NCBI GenBank assembly: GCA_963580455.1
Contig: OY756958.1
Location: 4,414,501-4,478,500, forward strand
Length of the DNA: 64,000 nucleotides
From: Euonymus europaeus
Lineage: Eukaryota > Streptophyta > Magnoliopsida > Celastrales > Celastraceae
Direction: 5' to 3'
Both the position numbers and the translations under genes were made by a program. Shown in pieces: positions 11,145 through 23,637 of the stretch. The notes beneath the pieces are model-generated. The model worked only from the letters and a program-made list of their open reading frames with translations. It did not search any database and was not told the origin of the DNA. The stretch's first letter is position 1. Each line of letters begins with the position of its first letter.

Positions 11145-13733
11145 TCATTTCCAGGCATCATATTCATCAACCATCCCCACGACAGAAGAGAGAGCAGAAA
11201 TCCATGCCTGCAAACCATGATGAGGATCCCTTTTCGTCGCAACTTCTAACTTGCCAACACCCTGTTTTGAAATTCCACACTTAATCAGAACAGATCCAAG
11301 TGATTTGAATGTAGAATCATCAGGTCGAAGATCGGCATTCAGCATTTCCTTGAAGGTTCCTACAGCCTCTTTGAACCTCCCATCCATTGCATACAACCCA
11401 AGCACGTTATTATAACTCAATAACTCAGTCAAAAGCTCCAGTTCTCTCATCTCTTTTACAATCTGATTGGCCTCCTCAAACCTACGAAGTCTTTTGTACA
11501 TGCACAACATCATTGAATATGTGAATTCATTTGCTTCACGCTTCCTCTTCAACCTCTCAAAAATCTCCTCTGCTTGTTTGACCATTGAGTGCTCGCTGTA
11601 GAGGTCTATCATACAGTTCGAGGCATAAATATCGGGACCCTCACTTGACAATTGAAGCAATTTGTACGTTTCTTCTGCTTCTTTCAAGTAGCCAACTTTT
11701 GTGTAGAGCTTGATCAAGGAATTGTATATGACAGTATTTTTAACCAAACCTGCTTTGTTCACAGCATCAGCATAAACCCTGGCTTCTTTTATGCTTCCAA
11801 CATCAGCGAAAGCATTTATGAGCACACCATAGACAATGATATCCGGCTGTATGTTGCATTTAATCATCTCCCCATAGATTGCCTCTGCTGTTTTCAATTC
11901 GCCTAACTTCACAAAACTTGAGATTACTGCACAGTATGGGATGCAATCACTTGCGAGTCCTCCCACTTGCATCTTACTCAAATAAGTTTTTGCAAGGTGT
12001 GGTAAATCAGCACTAGCCAAGATCTGAATGAGGGAATTATAGCTACATTTATCAGGAACTATGCCGTGCCTGTCCATACTGTCAAACAGCTTACATGCTT
12101 TATTATAATTCTTTCCAATCCCATAAGCTTTAATCATCACATTAAACACAAGGACACTCAGCTTTTTCACCTCTTGACAGCAACTGAAAACCCTCTCTGC
12201 TTCAGAAATATATCCACGTTCCCCAAATGCATCAATGTTAGCAGAGTAACACTCTGAAGTCATATTTCCCGCAAGATGAAACCTCCTAAACCATAACCAT
12301 GACTTCTCAATCCTTCCTGCTTCTATGTACATTCTAGTCAAAGAGGACTGGGTGAACTCATCAATATTGAGGTCCTTCTCATCCATCTCCGATATAAGGT
12401 CTTCAGCGTCACCAACCATGCGCCTTATTGAGTATGCGTACAAGAGAGTACGGTAACTCACAAGGTCTGGCTCAAGGGAAGCTTCTTTCATCTCTCTAAA
12501 GTAGCTTGCTGCCTTGTTTATATTGTCATGCTTAACATGTAGAAAAATAAGAATGTTATACGTTCTCGTGTCTGGTGGGCAACGAAGCTCTTCCATTTTC
12601 TGCATAAGTGAAGCCACTTCTCCTAGTTGACCATGGTTCCCACAAATGTGAATCATTGTGTTGAACGTCACTGTGGTTGGAACAATCCCTTCTTTAAGCA
12701 TCCGTGCAAAAGTTTCCGATGCTTCCTTGAGTTGCCCAGACTTTCCATAGGTGTCTATCAAAGTATTATAAGTGTATGAGCTTAAACAAGCTTGTCCTTG
12801 TGAATCTCTTCTGGATTTACGAACTGCTGTCCTATCAATCCCTTTATCCCCCAAAGTTTCACCTAATGACCAATTCTTGAAAAATTCTTCAGCTTTCAGA
12901 AACTCACCAGCTTTCTTGTACAATTGCACGACAATTCCCATCGTCACCTCATCAGGCTCCATTCCTTGAACATTCATCTTTGCAAGCCAACCAAGTGCCT
13001 CTTCCTTAAGACCACCTTTGCTATAAACATCGATCAAAGTACCATATGTAGAATTGATGGGCGATATCCTGTTAATATTCATTTCATTCCACAAATACTG
13101 AACATGGGTCCACTTTCTTGCTTTGCCAAGGATCCTAAACATAATATTGTAATGAATAACGTTCAACTCATAACAACCCTTCTCCTTGAACCACTCAAAA
13201 ATCTCCAGTGCCCGTTCCCAACTCGATTGCTCTTTCAAGATGATGGTCCTTTCTTTGTTGCTAATAGTCTCCTCCCAAGGCTTAAATGCTTCATTTAAGT
13301 CCCTAATCGACTCTAAAGCCTGTAGAATAGCTGGTATACAACCGCCATATGATCCCCATTTCGTCGAACACTTAGCAGGCACTTTTTCCACCACACCATT
13401 CCCGCACACTCCATCAAATTTGGCTCCAATTTCCTTCGTATTTGTAATTCTAACACTATTTCTATTGCGATTTCTATGTTCGCTCTCTGGGTCTGTGACA
13501 GAACCGTTTGTTCTGAATCCTGTTTCTTGAACAACAACACTAATTTTATCCCAGCTGGGTCGGTTGATTCTGTGAATCGCATCAACACCTGCGCCTGTCC
13601 TTCCAAGTATTCTTTGTTCTCTGCGCTTCTTGATGGGTTCAACATTTTCAGACGGAGAAAGTGAAAAAGGCGAAGACTTTGTGGAGCTCAAAATGAGGAG
13701 GCAATTGGTGTCTAACTGGAGTTTGACAAACAT
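11145..13733 (-). CDS. P-class pentatricopeptide repeat protein
   Basis: One uninterrupted frame of 862 codons. After an N-terminal stretch of about 185 residues without repeats come about 18 PPR motifs of about 35 residues, to about residue 830. Typical repeats show Y-N-T-L-I-D-x-Y-x-K-x-G and end in a P-D or similar linker. No E, DYW or SMR domain follows, so it is P-class. PPR proteins bind organelle transcripts base by base and act in their stabilisation, splicing or processing. The first ATG (MFVKLQLDT) follows no better candidate; the basic, Ser/Arg-containing N-terminus fits an organelle presequence but does not tell plastid from mitochondrion. Length and C-terminus resemble the Arabidopsis At3g23020 type, from memory and untested. 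Lack of introns is usual for this family. Confidence 0.93.
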   Translation of the reverse strand: MFVKLQLDTNCLLILSSTKSSPFSLSPSENVEPIKKRREQRILGRTGAGVDAIHRINRPSWDKISVVVQETGFRTNGSVTDPESEHRNRNRNSVRITNTKEIGAKFDGVCGNGVVEKVPAKCSTKWGSYGGCIPAILQALESIRDLNEAFKPWEETISNKERTIILKEQSSWERALEIFEWFKEKGCYELNVIHYNIMFRILGKARKWTHVQYLWNEMNINRISPINSTYGTLIDVYSKGGLKEEALGWLAKMNVQGMEPDEVTMGIVVQLYKKAGEFLKAEEFFKNWSLGETLGDKGIDRTAVRKSRRDSQGQACLSSYTYNTLIDTYGKSGQLKEASETFARMLKEGIVPTTVTFNTMIHICGNHGQLGEVASLMQKMEELRCPPDTRTYNILIFLHVKHDNINKAASYFREMKEASLEPDLVSYRTLLYAYSIRRMVGDAEDLISEMDEKDLNIDEFTQSSLTRMYIEAGRIEKSWLWFRRFHLAGNMTSECYSANIDAFGERGYISEAERVFSCCQEVKKLSVLVFNVMIKAYGIGKNYNKACKLFDSMDRHGIVPDKCSYNSLIQILASADLPHLAKTYLSKMQVGGLASDCIPYCAVISSFVKLGELKTAEAIYGEMIKCNIQPDIIVYGVLINAFADVGSIKEARVYADAVNKAGLVKNTVIYNSLIKLYTKVGYLKEAEETYKLLQLSSEGPDIYASNCMIDLYSEHSMVKQAEEIFERLKRKREANEFTYSMMLCMYKRLRRFEEANQIVKEMRELELLTELLSYNNVLGLYAMDGRFKEAVGTFKEMLNADLRPDDSTFKSLGSVLIKCGISKQGVGKLEVATKRDPHHGLQAWISALSSVVGMVDEYDAWK

Positions 13734-14019
13734 ATTTTTACTATGGACTAAGAATAACCACTTGATTGAGACTGAACCAGAAGAAGATAACAGTCACTTC
13801 TCTGCGCATCTGCTTCAGTGCTCCAGTTAAATATGGGTTTGGTAGAGAGAGAGACGCAATGACAGTATTGGGAACTAGCCGAGGTTGACGAGTGCGCTGG
13901 GTGGAATTTGTTTAAAAATCTTCCCTTTTTTCTCCTGATTCAAGTCGCCCATTTCTTATCGGGTGGGCATGGATAACCCATTTCACACTTTATACAGAGG
14001 GTAATACGTCAGACCCTAA
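13734..14019. other. PPR upstream region
   Basis: 5' flank of the minus-strand PPR gene. I see no clear TATA box. It ends at the target site of the first MITE (TAA at 14017-14019). Confidence 0.35.
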
Positions 14020-14707
14020 CACATTGTTTGGGAGGGAAGGGGGACAAAAATTCAAGATGAATTAAAAATGATGGGGAAGGAGGGGAGTGAAAGTTATTTC
14101 TTGTCTTTTGGATAGTCAAAAAAAAATTAAAAATAAAAAAGTATATTTTTATGATTTATAAGGTTGATATAAATTTATCATTTTATCTTTGTCTCTAGAA
14201 AAGTTATATTTTCAATTTGGGCAAAAATTTTCTATTAGTTTTTGTGGTTTTGTCGACATGTGTATAAATTAAGTTTAGTTGTTATTTTTTAAAAGTGAAA
14301 TTGTAATTTACGCTATAAAATGACCCGAGTATAAATTTGTAAATCACATTTAATGAAATGAAAGTTCATTAATAATATTACAAATAATTATACCTATGTA
14401 TCTCCTGACTCGAGGGTGAGAACGAGAATTGAATCGATAACACAAGTTGGAGAGAAGAATTTATCAATGAATTACCGAGGTCATGGGTTCAGAAGAAAGT
14501 GAGACAGGTGGAAGAAATCGAGAGGGTAGAGAGGGCAGGCAGAGGTGCCGAGTTCGTTTACTGGGGTTTGAAAGTGAGGGACAGTTAGGTAATTCACTTG
14601 GCAAGTTTTTTACCTCATTTTAGAGCGGAAAATTTTAGCATGGGTCCCACCTATTTTTTTCCTCCCAAAATTTTCACAGATTTTACCTTTCTTTCCCAAA
14701 CACCTCC
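14020..14707. mobile_element. TAA-flanked TIR element, long copy
   Basis: Begins CACATTGTTTGGGAGG and ends CCCAAACACCTCC, with TAA on both sides (14017-14019 and 14708-14710). The first ~185 bp and last ~50 bp match the shorter element directly downstream; the middle ~450 bp is unique to this copy. The TWA duplication suggests a PIF/Harbinger relative. No transposase is encoded. Confidence 0.65.
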
Positions 14708-14710
14708 TAA

Positions 14711-14939
14711 CACATTGTTTGGGAGAGAGGGTGGGACAAAAATTTGAGGTTAACGAAAAATGATGGAGAATGAGAGGAGGGAAAGTTATTTCTTCTTGTT
14801 TGGATAGTCAAAAAAAAAGATGAAAAATGAAAAAAGTGTGTTTTTATGATTTATAAGATTGATATAAATTTATCATTTTTGGCAAAGGCCCCACTTTCTT
14901 TTTCCTCCCAAAATTTACCTCCCCTCCCCAAACACCTCC
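14711..14939. mobile_element. MITE, internal-deletion derivative
   Basis: Begins CACATTGTTTGGGAGAG and ends CCCCAAACACCTCC, flanked by TAA (14708-14710 and 14940-14942). At 229 bp it keeps the two ends of the 688-bp element at 14020-14707 and lacks its middle, the classical relation of a MITE to a longer parent. The two sit head to tail and share the TAA between them. Confidence 0.65.
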
Positions 14940-15429
14940 TAAAGTTCCCTTCATTTTTCCCCTAAATTTTCATTCCGTTCATTTTTTCACCTTTCTCAAA
15001 CAATATGTAAAGAATCAATTATCCCCAACTCCCATTTCCATGGGAATGGAACCTAATAAAAGGCTAAAATCTATAAATCCGAAATTATAAATTTATTTTT
15101 TATTAAGAAATTAATTTTTTTAAGGGAAAAATTGCAAATTCTTGGTGTGACAAGTAAAATTCGAATTTCGGAATTAAAAGGCCAATTCAACCTACTAATG
15201 CACTAATATTCCGTTTTGTTTGTTTCTAGAAAAATAAATTTTAGGAAAATTCATAATAATTTCCTCGTATTTGTTTCCTTTACATATTTGCATAGAACTT
15301 ACGTTGAAAAACTAAAAACTTGATTTTCCTATAAACAAATCCCATTTTAATTGAACCAACTACAATAATATTAAGTTATATCGATTTAGGGATTGAGAGC
15401 AAACCTTCTAGGCCACTACCTTAAGATTA

Positions 15430-15612
15430 GCGATCATCACCTTGTTTGATATAAAATAAAGAGCAAGTATGAGTGTTCAAATTTCAATTGTGATTACTTA
15501 TTAATAATGAGTATAATACTCTTTTGAATATCAAAATTCATTCTCTTGTGGAGATTAATCAATCCCACCATTTTGGTGAGCTTGCAGTTTAAAATTTCAC
15601 CCTCGCAAACTC
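15430..15612 (+). repeat. Dispersed repeat family member
   Basis: Second copy of the family at 6205-6405: TTGATATAAAATAAAGAG, CTTATTAATAATGAG, ATCAAAATTCATTCTC and a closing CAACCAAACAAGG appear in the same order. Confidence 0.5.
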
Positions 15613-16275
15613 AACCAAACAAGGGAATGAATATTCTCACACTCATCTTGAGTCCTTCGACTCTTCTAAATGTCAACTAAATGTCGACCCTTCTAAATGT
15701 TAACCAAATGTCCTTTAAGAGTCACACAACCATGAGGTGATGGATTGTAGACAAACATGCATAATAGAGGCGAGACTCCACTCCAGATGCTGCAAATACC
15801 TTCCAGACCTAGATCGGTTGGTTCCATTTCCAGCGGCACCGGATCCAAATGGTCTTCGCAATGATAAAACTTGTTGAAAGACTGACCGAGATAAACCAAA
15901 TCCTTTCCTCGAATGGCAAAGACCCTAATAAAGAGGGCAAAATATACCCGCACAAGGAGGCCAAGCCGCCAAAGGGGCAAAGTCCCAAAGTAGATAATAT
16001 AAAAATAAAAATAAAAACGTTGTGAGAAAGCTGGAAATAAAAAAGACTTTTACTCATGTTAATAGCCTAGCATGCATGCATTATTTTTTTTATTGGTACA
16101 TACAACCAACCAACCAAGAAAGAGACTGTCTTCATATGGCAGATTGGGATTTTCATGACTGCATTTCCAACATCAAAATTAACAGATTGTTTATGTACTT
16201 CAACAGTCGGCTTAAATCTGCACCATCAACCAATCAACGAGGGACAAAAGACATCAATTCTCAGATGTAGCCTTC

Positions 16276-19200
16276 TTACTTGCAGTACTTCTTGAACCAC
16301 ACGCCAATATTCAGGAAGCTTTCAAAGTCGGATTGAGGTCTGTAGAAAGGAAACATGAATGAAGGCAGCTTGAGCTTGACAGGCATTGGATATAGTAAAA
16401 TGCTAAAGGGCTTTCAAAGGGAAAGCTTACCTCTCAATTCCATGAACATCGTTTGGGAACACGATTACTTTGATCTCAACCCCTTTTTCTTTCAACGCCC
16501 GTGCATACTACAGAGTTTAAACTCAGAAGTGTCATGTTTTGATGTTGCAGGTATGAAAACACCAATATTACACAGACACAAAAAAGGCTACTCCAATAGC
16601 CACTACCCCTGAAGACTCCCTCACTCGGCCACCGAATTATTGATAAATACTGCCCCCTAATGTGCAGGAAATGAGAAAACTATATAGAAGAAAGAACAAA
16701 AGGCAGATTCAAGAAAATCAGTGTGTTCATAATTCTGTCTCATTCTGTAAACAGCCTGATGACGAGCGCCACAACCACCCCACCCCCCCCCCCCCACCAA
16801 TTTTTATTTTCCAAAAAAAAAAAAACAGCTTCTAAACATTTATCAAAAATAAATATAGAATGCATATTATGGAAAATATACGACCCTTCTCAACTTTTGA
16901 CCTTCTCTGATAAATTTCTAACTATACCACTGACAGAGCCCCCCCTAAATTTATTTCCTAGATTCGCCACTGCTTAAGCTCTAGCAATAGTTGTCAAATA
17001 ATAGCATTAAAATAGACATTTACCATAATCACACAATAGGAAGGTCAAAAATTCTTACTTGCAAACCATTAGAAACAGGAACACGGAGATCTTGAGCACC
17101 TAAGAGAAAGATGGTGGGCGTTTTGACCTGCACAAATGATCATGTGAGTTTTATAGAATCTAGATGATGAGAGCTTTGCTTTTCCATCTCATGTGCTTCC
17201 ACTGAATACACCTCTAACAAACGAGAAAGAAGTTATCCCTCCTCCAGAGTCCAGCCTACCTTGGCAATGTGTGATATAGGAGACTTGCTGTGAAATATGG
17301 CAAGCTCCTCAGCTGAAGGTGCATCCGTAAATTTGTATTTGCCCTCCCTTCCATAGGTTTCTACATAGCACCAATCAGGGATATCACTTATACCAACCAT
17401 TGATGCAAGGCTACAAACTGGATTTCTCGCAGCTGCTGCAACAAATTTATCAGGTGCCTGCAAAAAATTTCACATGAACGAGTAACTTGAAGATGAGACA
17501 AATCCACTGAAGCAAATCTGGTTGGGAAATCAGTATTACTTTAATCAGAAAACTACTGCACCTGGCCAATCAAGTGAGTTGTTAGAAAGCCACCATGTGA
17601 ACCACCAACCACAGCCAATTTAGAAGGTCTAACAAGTCCTGAGTCAATGACATAATCTATAGCAGCAAGCACATCATTGACATCCTGTAGACAGTATGAA
17701 TGCATGATGAGGGGAAAAGGACAAATCTAAATTTCGAAAACTATTCGAGGAACTAGCACGATGAGAAATGAATTGCTAACTACCTATGCAAGCAAAACAA
17801 AGTAGATGGGAAATGGGAGCATGTACCTGGGACCCAATTTTCCCAGGAAGAGATTGCAATGCTTCCTCACCAAATCCCAATGATCCTCTATAAATATTTA
17901 ATATGTTAGAAAAAGAAAGAAAAAAAAAACAATGCCAGTTATTCCAAATTATACGTGTTAAAAATGGTAATGGATTCCTCAAGTATGTGGGGCCAAAAAA
18001 TTATGTTGATGTCAGCAACATCCTCATATGGAAAAAAAAACATCAATCAGCAACTTGCTCGTAAATTTCGAAGTGGAAACATGGTCATCAGTAGAAAAAA
18101 AAAAGTTACATAGGAATCGTTAATCGATTGAATGGATCTAACCAACGTCCATGAAGAATAAAAGAAACTATCTAAAAAATTCAAACTTTGAATCACTAGA
18201 TTTGACAAAAGCGAAGGTCCAGGAAATTAGAGAATCTATACAGGGAAAACCACATTCAGATTTCAGACTATCTTGTGCTAGGAGATGTTCAATTGATAAT
18301 AGTAATTACGTTAGCATCATTGAAAGCTGTTTTTGTCAGTGATTCACATAACAGTTCTTATATTTTAATTTTTAATCAAATCAACAAAAGGCCAAGTTAT
18401 ATTCCTCATCCTCAATAAGATTTACAATACTGCCTCCTTTGGCTGCACCAGTTACCTTTCCACATCAAAAGTGATGAAACCTCTGCATTCTTGAATGGGA
18501 AACACCTTTTTCACACTCTCTTTCGTCTTCCAATTTGAGAAGGGTGACAGAGAGAGAGAGAGAGAGAGTGTGTGTGTGTGTGTGTTTTTGCATATGCTTG
18601 AGTTTATACCCATAGAACAAACAGTTTCTAATGTGGTGGAGTAGAAAGCATCTCACCGATAATTTACAACTAACAAGCTGTAACCAATTGAAGAGAGAAA
18701 CGCCAAGGACTTTGAGAAGCTTGACAATGAGACAGAATGAGGGCCTCCATGAAGGACTACAATCAGTGGATCAGAAGAAGCATTCTCCAAATTGGAAGAT
18801 ACTAGTATAGCTTCATAAGGTCTGGTAGCACCTAAAATCAAATAAGAAACGGAGGCCAAGGAAAACATATTATTGACATAATATGCATCATGGCTATGTC
18901 CAAAAGCCTGCACTACTCTGCCACCTACTAAAGGAAAGTGCTTCCATCAGGAGCATATTTTAATCTCTAACGTTTTATCGTTAGATCTACTTTGAAAGAG
19001 AGAACGTCTAATTTTTTTCTTTATATAAAATCAATTGTGTAAAAAATCTTAATCTCCTAAGTTTCATTTAGCTCAATTGCACAAATTCTTCCATGACTAA
19101 GTCACTTATCTTTACCCCTAGACAGGATATTAAGATTATATTCTAATTTTATAAGCAAATCATTCTTCTTAAATATTTCACTGCCTTGCCAAAGAAAAAA

Positions 19201-22200
19201 CTTCAACAAAATTTCCCAGACTGATCCTAAACAGTAGTACATTAAAGAATAGGCACAAGACCATTCTCACAATGCATCAACAACATCACATTAGACCTTC
19301 CTACTCACTCCATAAGCAATAAAATTTAGATGGCAGGGTGCTATGAAACCAGATATGTTTACAATACCTTTTGTCTGGCAATCAGAGATGTCCTTGACTG
19401 GAATTTTCTTAATACTGAACTGAAGAGAGGACAGTAGAGATCTGACCTGTTATAAGAAGACGCTTTTTACCACAAAGATATGAATTCAAGGGGTCATTGA
19501 ATAGTCCAGAACATAAGCTCAAAATGAAAATAATACAAACCGACTCAGAGCATCTGAATATGGAGCTTGATACAGTAGACCAACTCCATTGAGCATTCTT
19601 TGGTTGAGAAACAGGATAACCATATTTGAGTTCTGGAACATCTATTGGACTGCTACACACTTGAAAAAAAAAAGAAACGATAACTTTTATTTATTACTGC
19701 TTAAATAAGACTGGTGCAAGGACGAATCACAATCTGGAGTTACCAGCAATAATGTTATCCCCATCCAGTGCAACGACATGCCACGAAAAATCAGAATCAG
19801 CAGGAGTGACACGAGATATTTCCCCACTGTATATATCAAGCCACTCATAAGCTACTTAACAAAAAACGATTCAATGTCAGTGTACATACACAAAGTTATA
19901 CCGGGGTCAAACCCACCTCAATATATTCACCGAAATCAATACTTCTCTGCTGCCCCATATTGAAGATAAAATCATAGTATGTCCATCCAAAAGCCATGGA
20001 GAACTAAGGATACTAGAACAATAAAGCCCTGGGAAGCAACCATCCTCCCCACATTGGGTGACAGGAATCTGCAAAAGTATTATTACAGTGAAGTGTTTCT
20101 ATAGGAGAAAATAAAAGGAGACCCTCATGAAATGTATCTAAGCTTTTGCAATTCTCAAATTTTATAAATCATTGCATCCTTTCTTTTTCGTTTTTTAATG
20201 TTTCTATTTGTAGTTGGAAAAATGTTTCTATTTGTAGTTGGAAAGAGCACAGAGAAGAAGAAAAAAGTAATCAGTTACATGAATGGATAAAAGTAGTGTT
20301 TCAAGAGCGCAGTTTCCTCTTACGTCTCCCAACCCCCACCACCCACCCCAAAACACCTTACAAACATGCAAACAAACCAATGTGCACAATTTACATATTC
20401 AACAAGGATTAAACAGATAAAAGATAGGCTCACCACATCAATTATTTTGGCAGTTGGACTTGGCTTTCCATCACTTGGCCAATCAAATCGGTAAAGCGAA
20501 TTTGTTGCACAATGTGCCCCAGAGTCGACAGAACTTTGTGCAGACAAAAACAAAAGAGACTTTCCGTCTGGACTGGGGAAGAAACAAAATAAAATCAGCA
20601 TGTTAGATGACCATTTTAATATTGTACTATCTTATACAGCTTCACACTTCAATTTTCTCCAGTTTTTCCTTTTTTAATTATTTAGTATTAAGGAGTGTCA
20701 AATTTATATAAAAAGAATTAGCATGCCTAAAGGCTACAAAGATTTAAGTCAAAACAAATCAAATAATTAATAATGTAAAAATGACTTACTGATCAAAAAT
20801 AAAGAAATCACATGATACAACCCCAAATAAAATATCGAGGCAAATAAAAATTACCTAGTAATTTGGGTTTAATACTACATATGATGTGGATCCCAACAGT
20901 TAGGTATTCTAAACTCTAATGAGTATCAGAGTATGTCATTCATGTGAAGTGATGGAGAAAATGGACCAAGATCCAAGAGTATTAAAGGGATTTTCTCCAG
21001 ACTGATAGTGTACCTGAACCGTGGAAACAAGGCACTACCCAAGCTTGGAGTCAGGTTACAAACAGGAAAATCTTCAGTTGAACCGTCCCTGCTAGATTCC
21101 ATGAAATTTAAAAATATGACAATTTGGCGCATAGTTGCATATCCAACGAGAAAACATTAACATGTTGAAACGAATAGAAAAACAGAGGAGTATCTAACTG
21201 AAGCAAGTCACCCACTTGACTTCAAGTTCATTAGCTTACAATTTCAAAAGTGGTGCCCTAACTGCATATAATGCACAAGGCCTATTGTAGCAGTATTTCA
21301 TTCCAAGCTTTCTAGTATCTGATGACCACCCAACAAAAATCAAATATTGATCAGAGCCTTCAGTGAATGGAGCCCACACAACTTGGCCAACGCTCAAAGA
21401 CGTTTTGATTCCTTTAACAGCTTGCACCTCTCCACTGGAAACACAGTCAATTGAATTTGTCATGCTCACGTCAAAAGAGAACCTTAACATAGAAAATTGC
21501 ATCCTAAAGTAGATAAAGAGAGGCAGCACGAAACCTGTCAACATTGATGACAAAGAGGGCAGGTTGCTTCTTTCCTGCATAGGTCTCCCCCCAGTCCTCA
21601 ACCCAATCCCCTTGACCTTTCCAGCTATTGCAATCCTTATCTGTGGAGCCACCGTTCTTGTAGCTCAGGACACTAAATGTAGGCCTGGGTGGAGATGCTT
21701 CTTCGGCAACATAAGCAATGATAGTTTCATTGAAGCTCCAAGAAATACCCTCAAACCTGTACAAAGAGTTAAGCATTGAATTTTCTTTCCCTGTATGCAA
21801 GGATGATATAGCATGCATGTAAAATAAAATAATACGGTATTTCTACAAATGAATTGTCCCCTTCCTAATACTGATGTTTTCGAAACTGAAGTGAATAATT
21901 TCACAAACAAAACCACCTGCAAAATAAATAATAATTTTACAATTAATCCTACATCTATGAGGGAAAATAGATTCATACATTCCTATAATTAGTTACCATC
22001 CATCAGTATATACTGAACCATGAACAGATTGGGGGATGTGGAACTCCTTTTCCAACTGAGATTGCCCCCATATTTCAAATTTTGTGGGAGATTCATTTTC
22101 TCGATTACGAATAACAAGCAGCTTTGAACCTGATGGTGATGGAACAATTGCAGACACATCTCTCATCTCAACAGGAAATGGAGGCCATTGGAATTGTGCA

Positions 22201-23455
22201 GATTTGTAGTCGCCTTTTGAAATGTTAGCAGATACGATATATTTTCTCTTCTTGTTTGCCAAAAGATTTGATTGGCTTACTAAAAACATTGCCTGGGAAC
22301 CTACTCCTGCAACAATCATTTTCCATCCAAGAAAACTTAGTGTGTTGGCTTGAGGGAGAAAAGAAATTAAAAAGAGGGAAAAAAAATAACGACTCATACC
22401 ACCCTCAGACTTAAAAGTCCATGCCTTCTCAATGCTGGAGATGCTGATGAAGTCTTGGAGTAACTTGGACTGGGAAACGTATTCTTCATCAGTGGTTGCA
22501 TCTAATCCCAGTGGCATTTCTTCTACTTGGCCAGCTTTAGAACCTTCCATGGCTAGAAAGCTGGACAATATTTTACCACTCATTCAGAGTAAAAAATGAA
22601 TCAACAGGAAGAATCCAGACAAGAAAAATATAGAATTGCGACATGTTTCTCAATCAGGCCTGAGAAATTTTGTACACGGAATCCTACATGCAATATAATA
22701 GCAACAAAGAATAGCTCCTCAAATGTAAAACATTGGATATATGCAGATTCACATGTACACTTTATGCAGTATGGGATACAGTGATGCAATACACAGACAC
22801 TGAGAATGGAGAAAAAGAATCTATCAAGTGGCCTCTAAATGGTTTTTATTCATCAATCCAGAAATAAATTCAATCCCTGAATATTTGAGATTAAGTCCCT
22901 GCTTGGGAGAGTTGTTGGGAGCACTTCGGACGCGAACCTCTCCGAACTCTGTTTCACACGAACACCTCCCAACACCTCTTTTTCTCAACACGTCAAAATA
23001 AAGATTGTTGACTCACATAAAAGCTCTCAACCCCTCCCATACTACCAAGCAGGGTTCAGTTTTATATGAAACCCTCCCGACAGGTGATGATTTCAGAACA
23101 AGAACCAGATTACGAGCAATCACGATCAAGCATTTTCGGAGACTGAAATTAAAACTAAGAAACAAAGGAGGATGTCACAGTTATTTCAACTTATACTACC
23201 AGGTCAAAAAGAAAGTCAACAGGTGAACTACACAGAAGCAGAAATCCAAATAAACCACAGAGAGAAAGCTTACTTGGATGGAGAAATCGGTAGGAGAGGG
23301 GATACGAGAGTGAAACTTGAACGATATTGCGAAGAAGATAAACGAGGAAGACGAGAAGAAGGAAGGAATAGAAATGGGTGCAGGTTCACGCGCGAGTAGT
23401 TGAGAGTGGTGAAGAGAAAGGGTATCGTTCCCATTTGCCCTAGGAGATTACGCAT
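16276..23455 (-). CDS. AARE: Acylamino-acid-releasing enzyme (S9C peptidase)
   Basis: Removes N-acylated amino acids from peptides and degrades oxidised proteins; oligomeric alpha/beta-hydrolase with a beta-propeller. Coding exons (minus strand): 23455-23274, 22560-22400, 22306-21997, 21756-21535, 21434-21240, 21088-21014, 20572-20434, 20068-19917, 19826-19744, 19659-19541, 19446-19368, 18831-18657, 17887-17827, 17684-17562, 17457-17260, 17127-17059, 16507-16431, 16339-16276. All introns are GT-AG and phases close. Total 827 residues from the first ATG, or 763 from ATG 22550 (MEGSKAG), the usual length for the family. In short-form numbering the triad is Ser616 (GGSHGG), Asp707 (GAQDLRVP) and His739 (NDVHG); the oxyanion HGGPH motif is in exon 12. 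Repeats lie only in introns. The first exon is inferred from its splice sites and frame and is less certain than the rest. Confidence 0.94.
16783..16795. repeat. Poly-C tract in AARE intron
   Basis: Thirteen C in a row in the third-last intron, near an A run and a transposon-like 3' piece (CCTAGATTCGCCACTGC at 16958-16974). Confidence 0.8.
18548..18584. repeat. (AG)n(TG)n compound microsatellite
   Basis: AG repeats run directly into TG repeats inside an AARE intron (18656-17888). Such loci are usually length-polymorphic. Confidence 0.85.
20197..20244 (+). repeat. Perfect 24-bp tandem duplication
   Basis: The 24-bp unit beginning AATGTTTCTATTTG occurs twice without mismatch in an AARE intron, indicating a recent replication or repair slip. 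Confidence 0.85.
22548..22550 (-). promoter_or_regulatory. Internal AARE start codon in good context
   Basis: GCC ATG G at the start of coding exon 2 is a strong plant initiation context and gives the 763-residue form without the presequence-like exon. If the splice acceptor at 22553 (CTTTCTAG) is used in place of that at 22561, the upstream exon is out of frame and this ATG is the natural start. Confidence 0.55.
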
Positions 23456-23637
23456 TTGTGGAATCCGAGGAGCCAAAACATCACAGTTTTGTTCAATCCC
23501 ATGTCAAGTTTTCTTTTAACACGTGTAACAACATCATTGATCTGTCATTTTAATTTATTTATTTTTAAAACAATCTGTCATTTTAATTTCTTAACAGAGC
23601 AAAATGTCATCCAAACCCTAGTTGATAGTTATTTCAA

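Noticed and set aside
23456..23476. AARE start at 23476
   Set aside because: The codon at 23476 is TTG; ATG codons in this frame are at 23455 and 23434.
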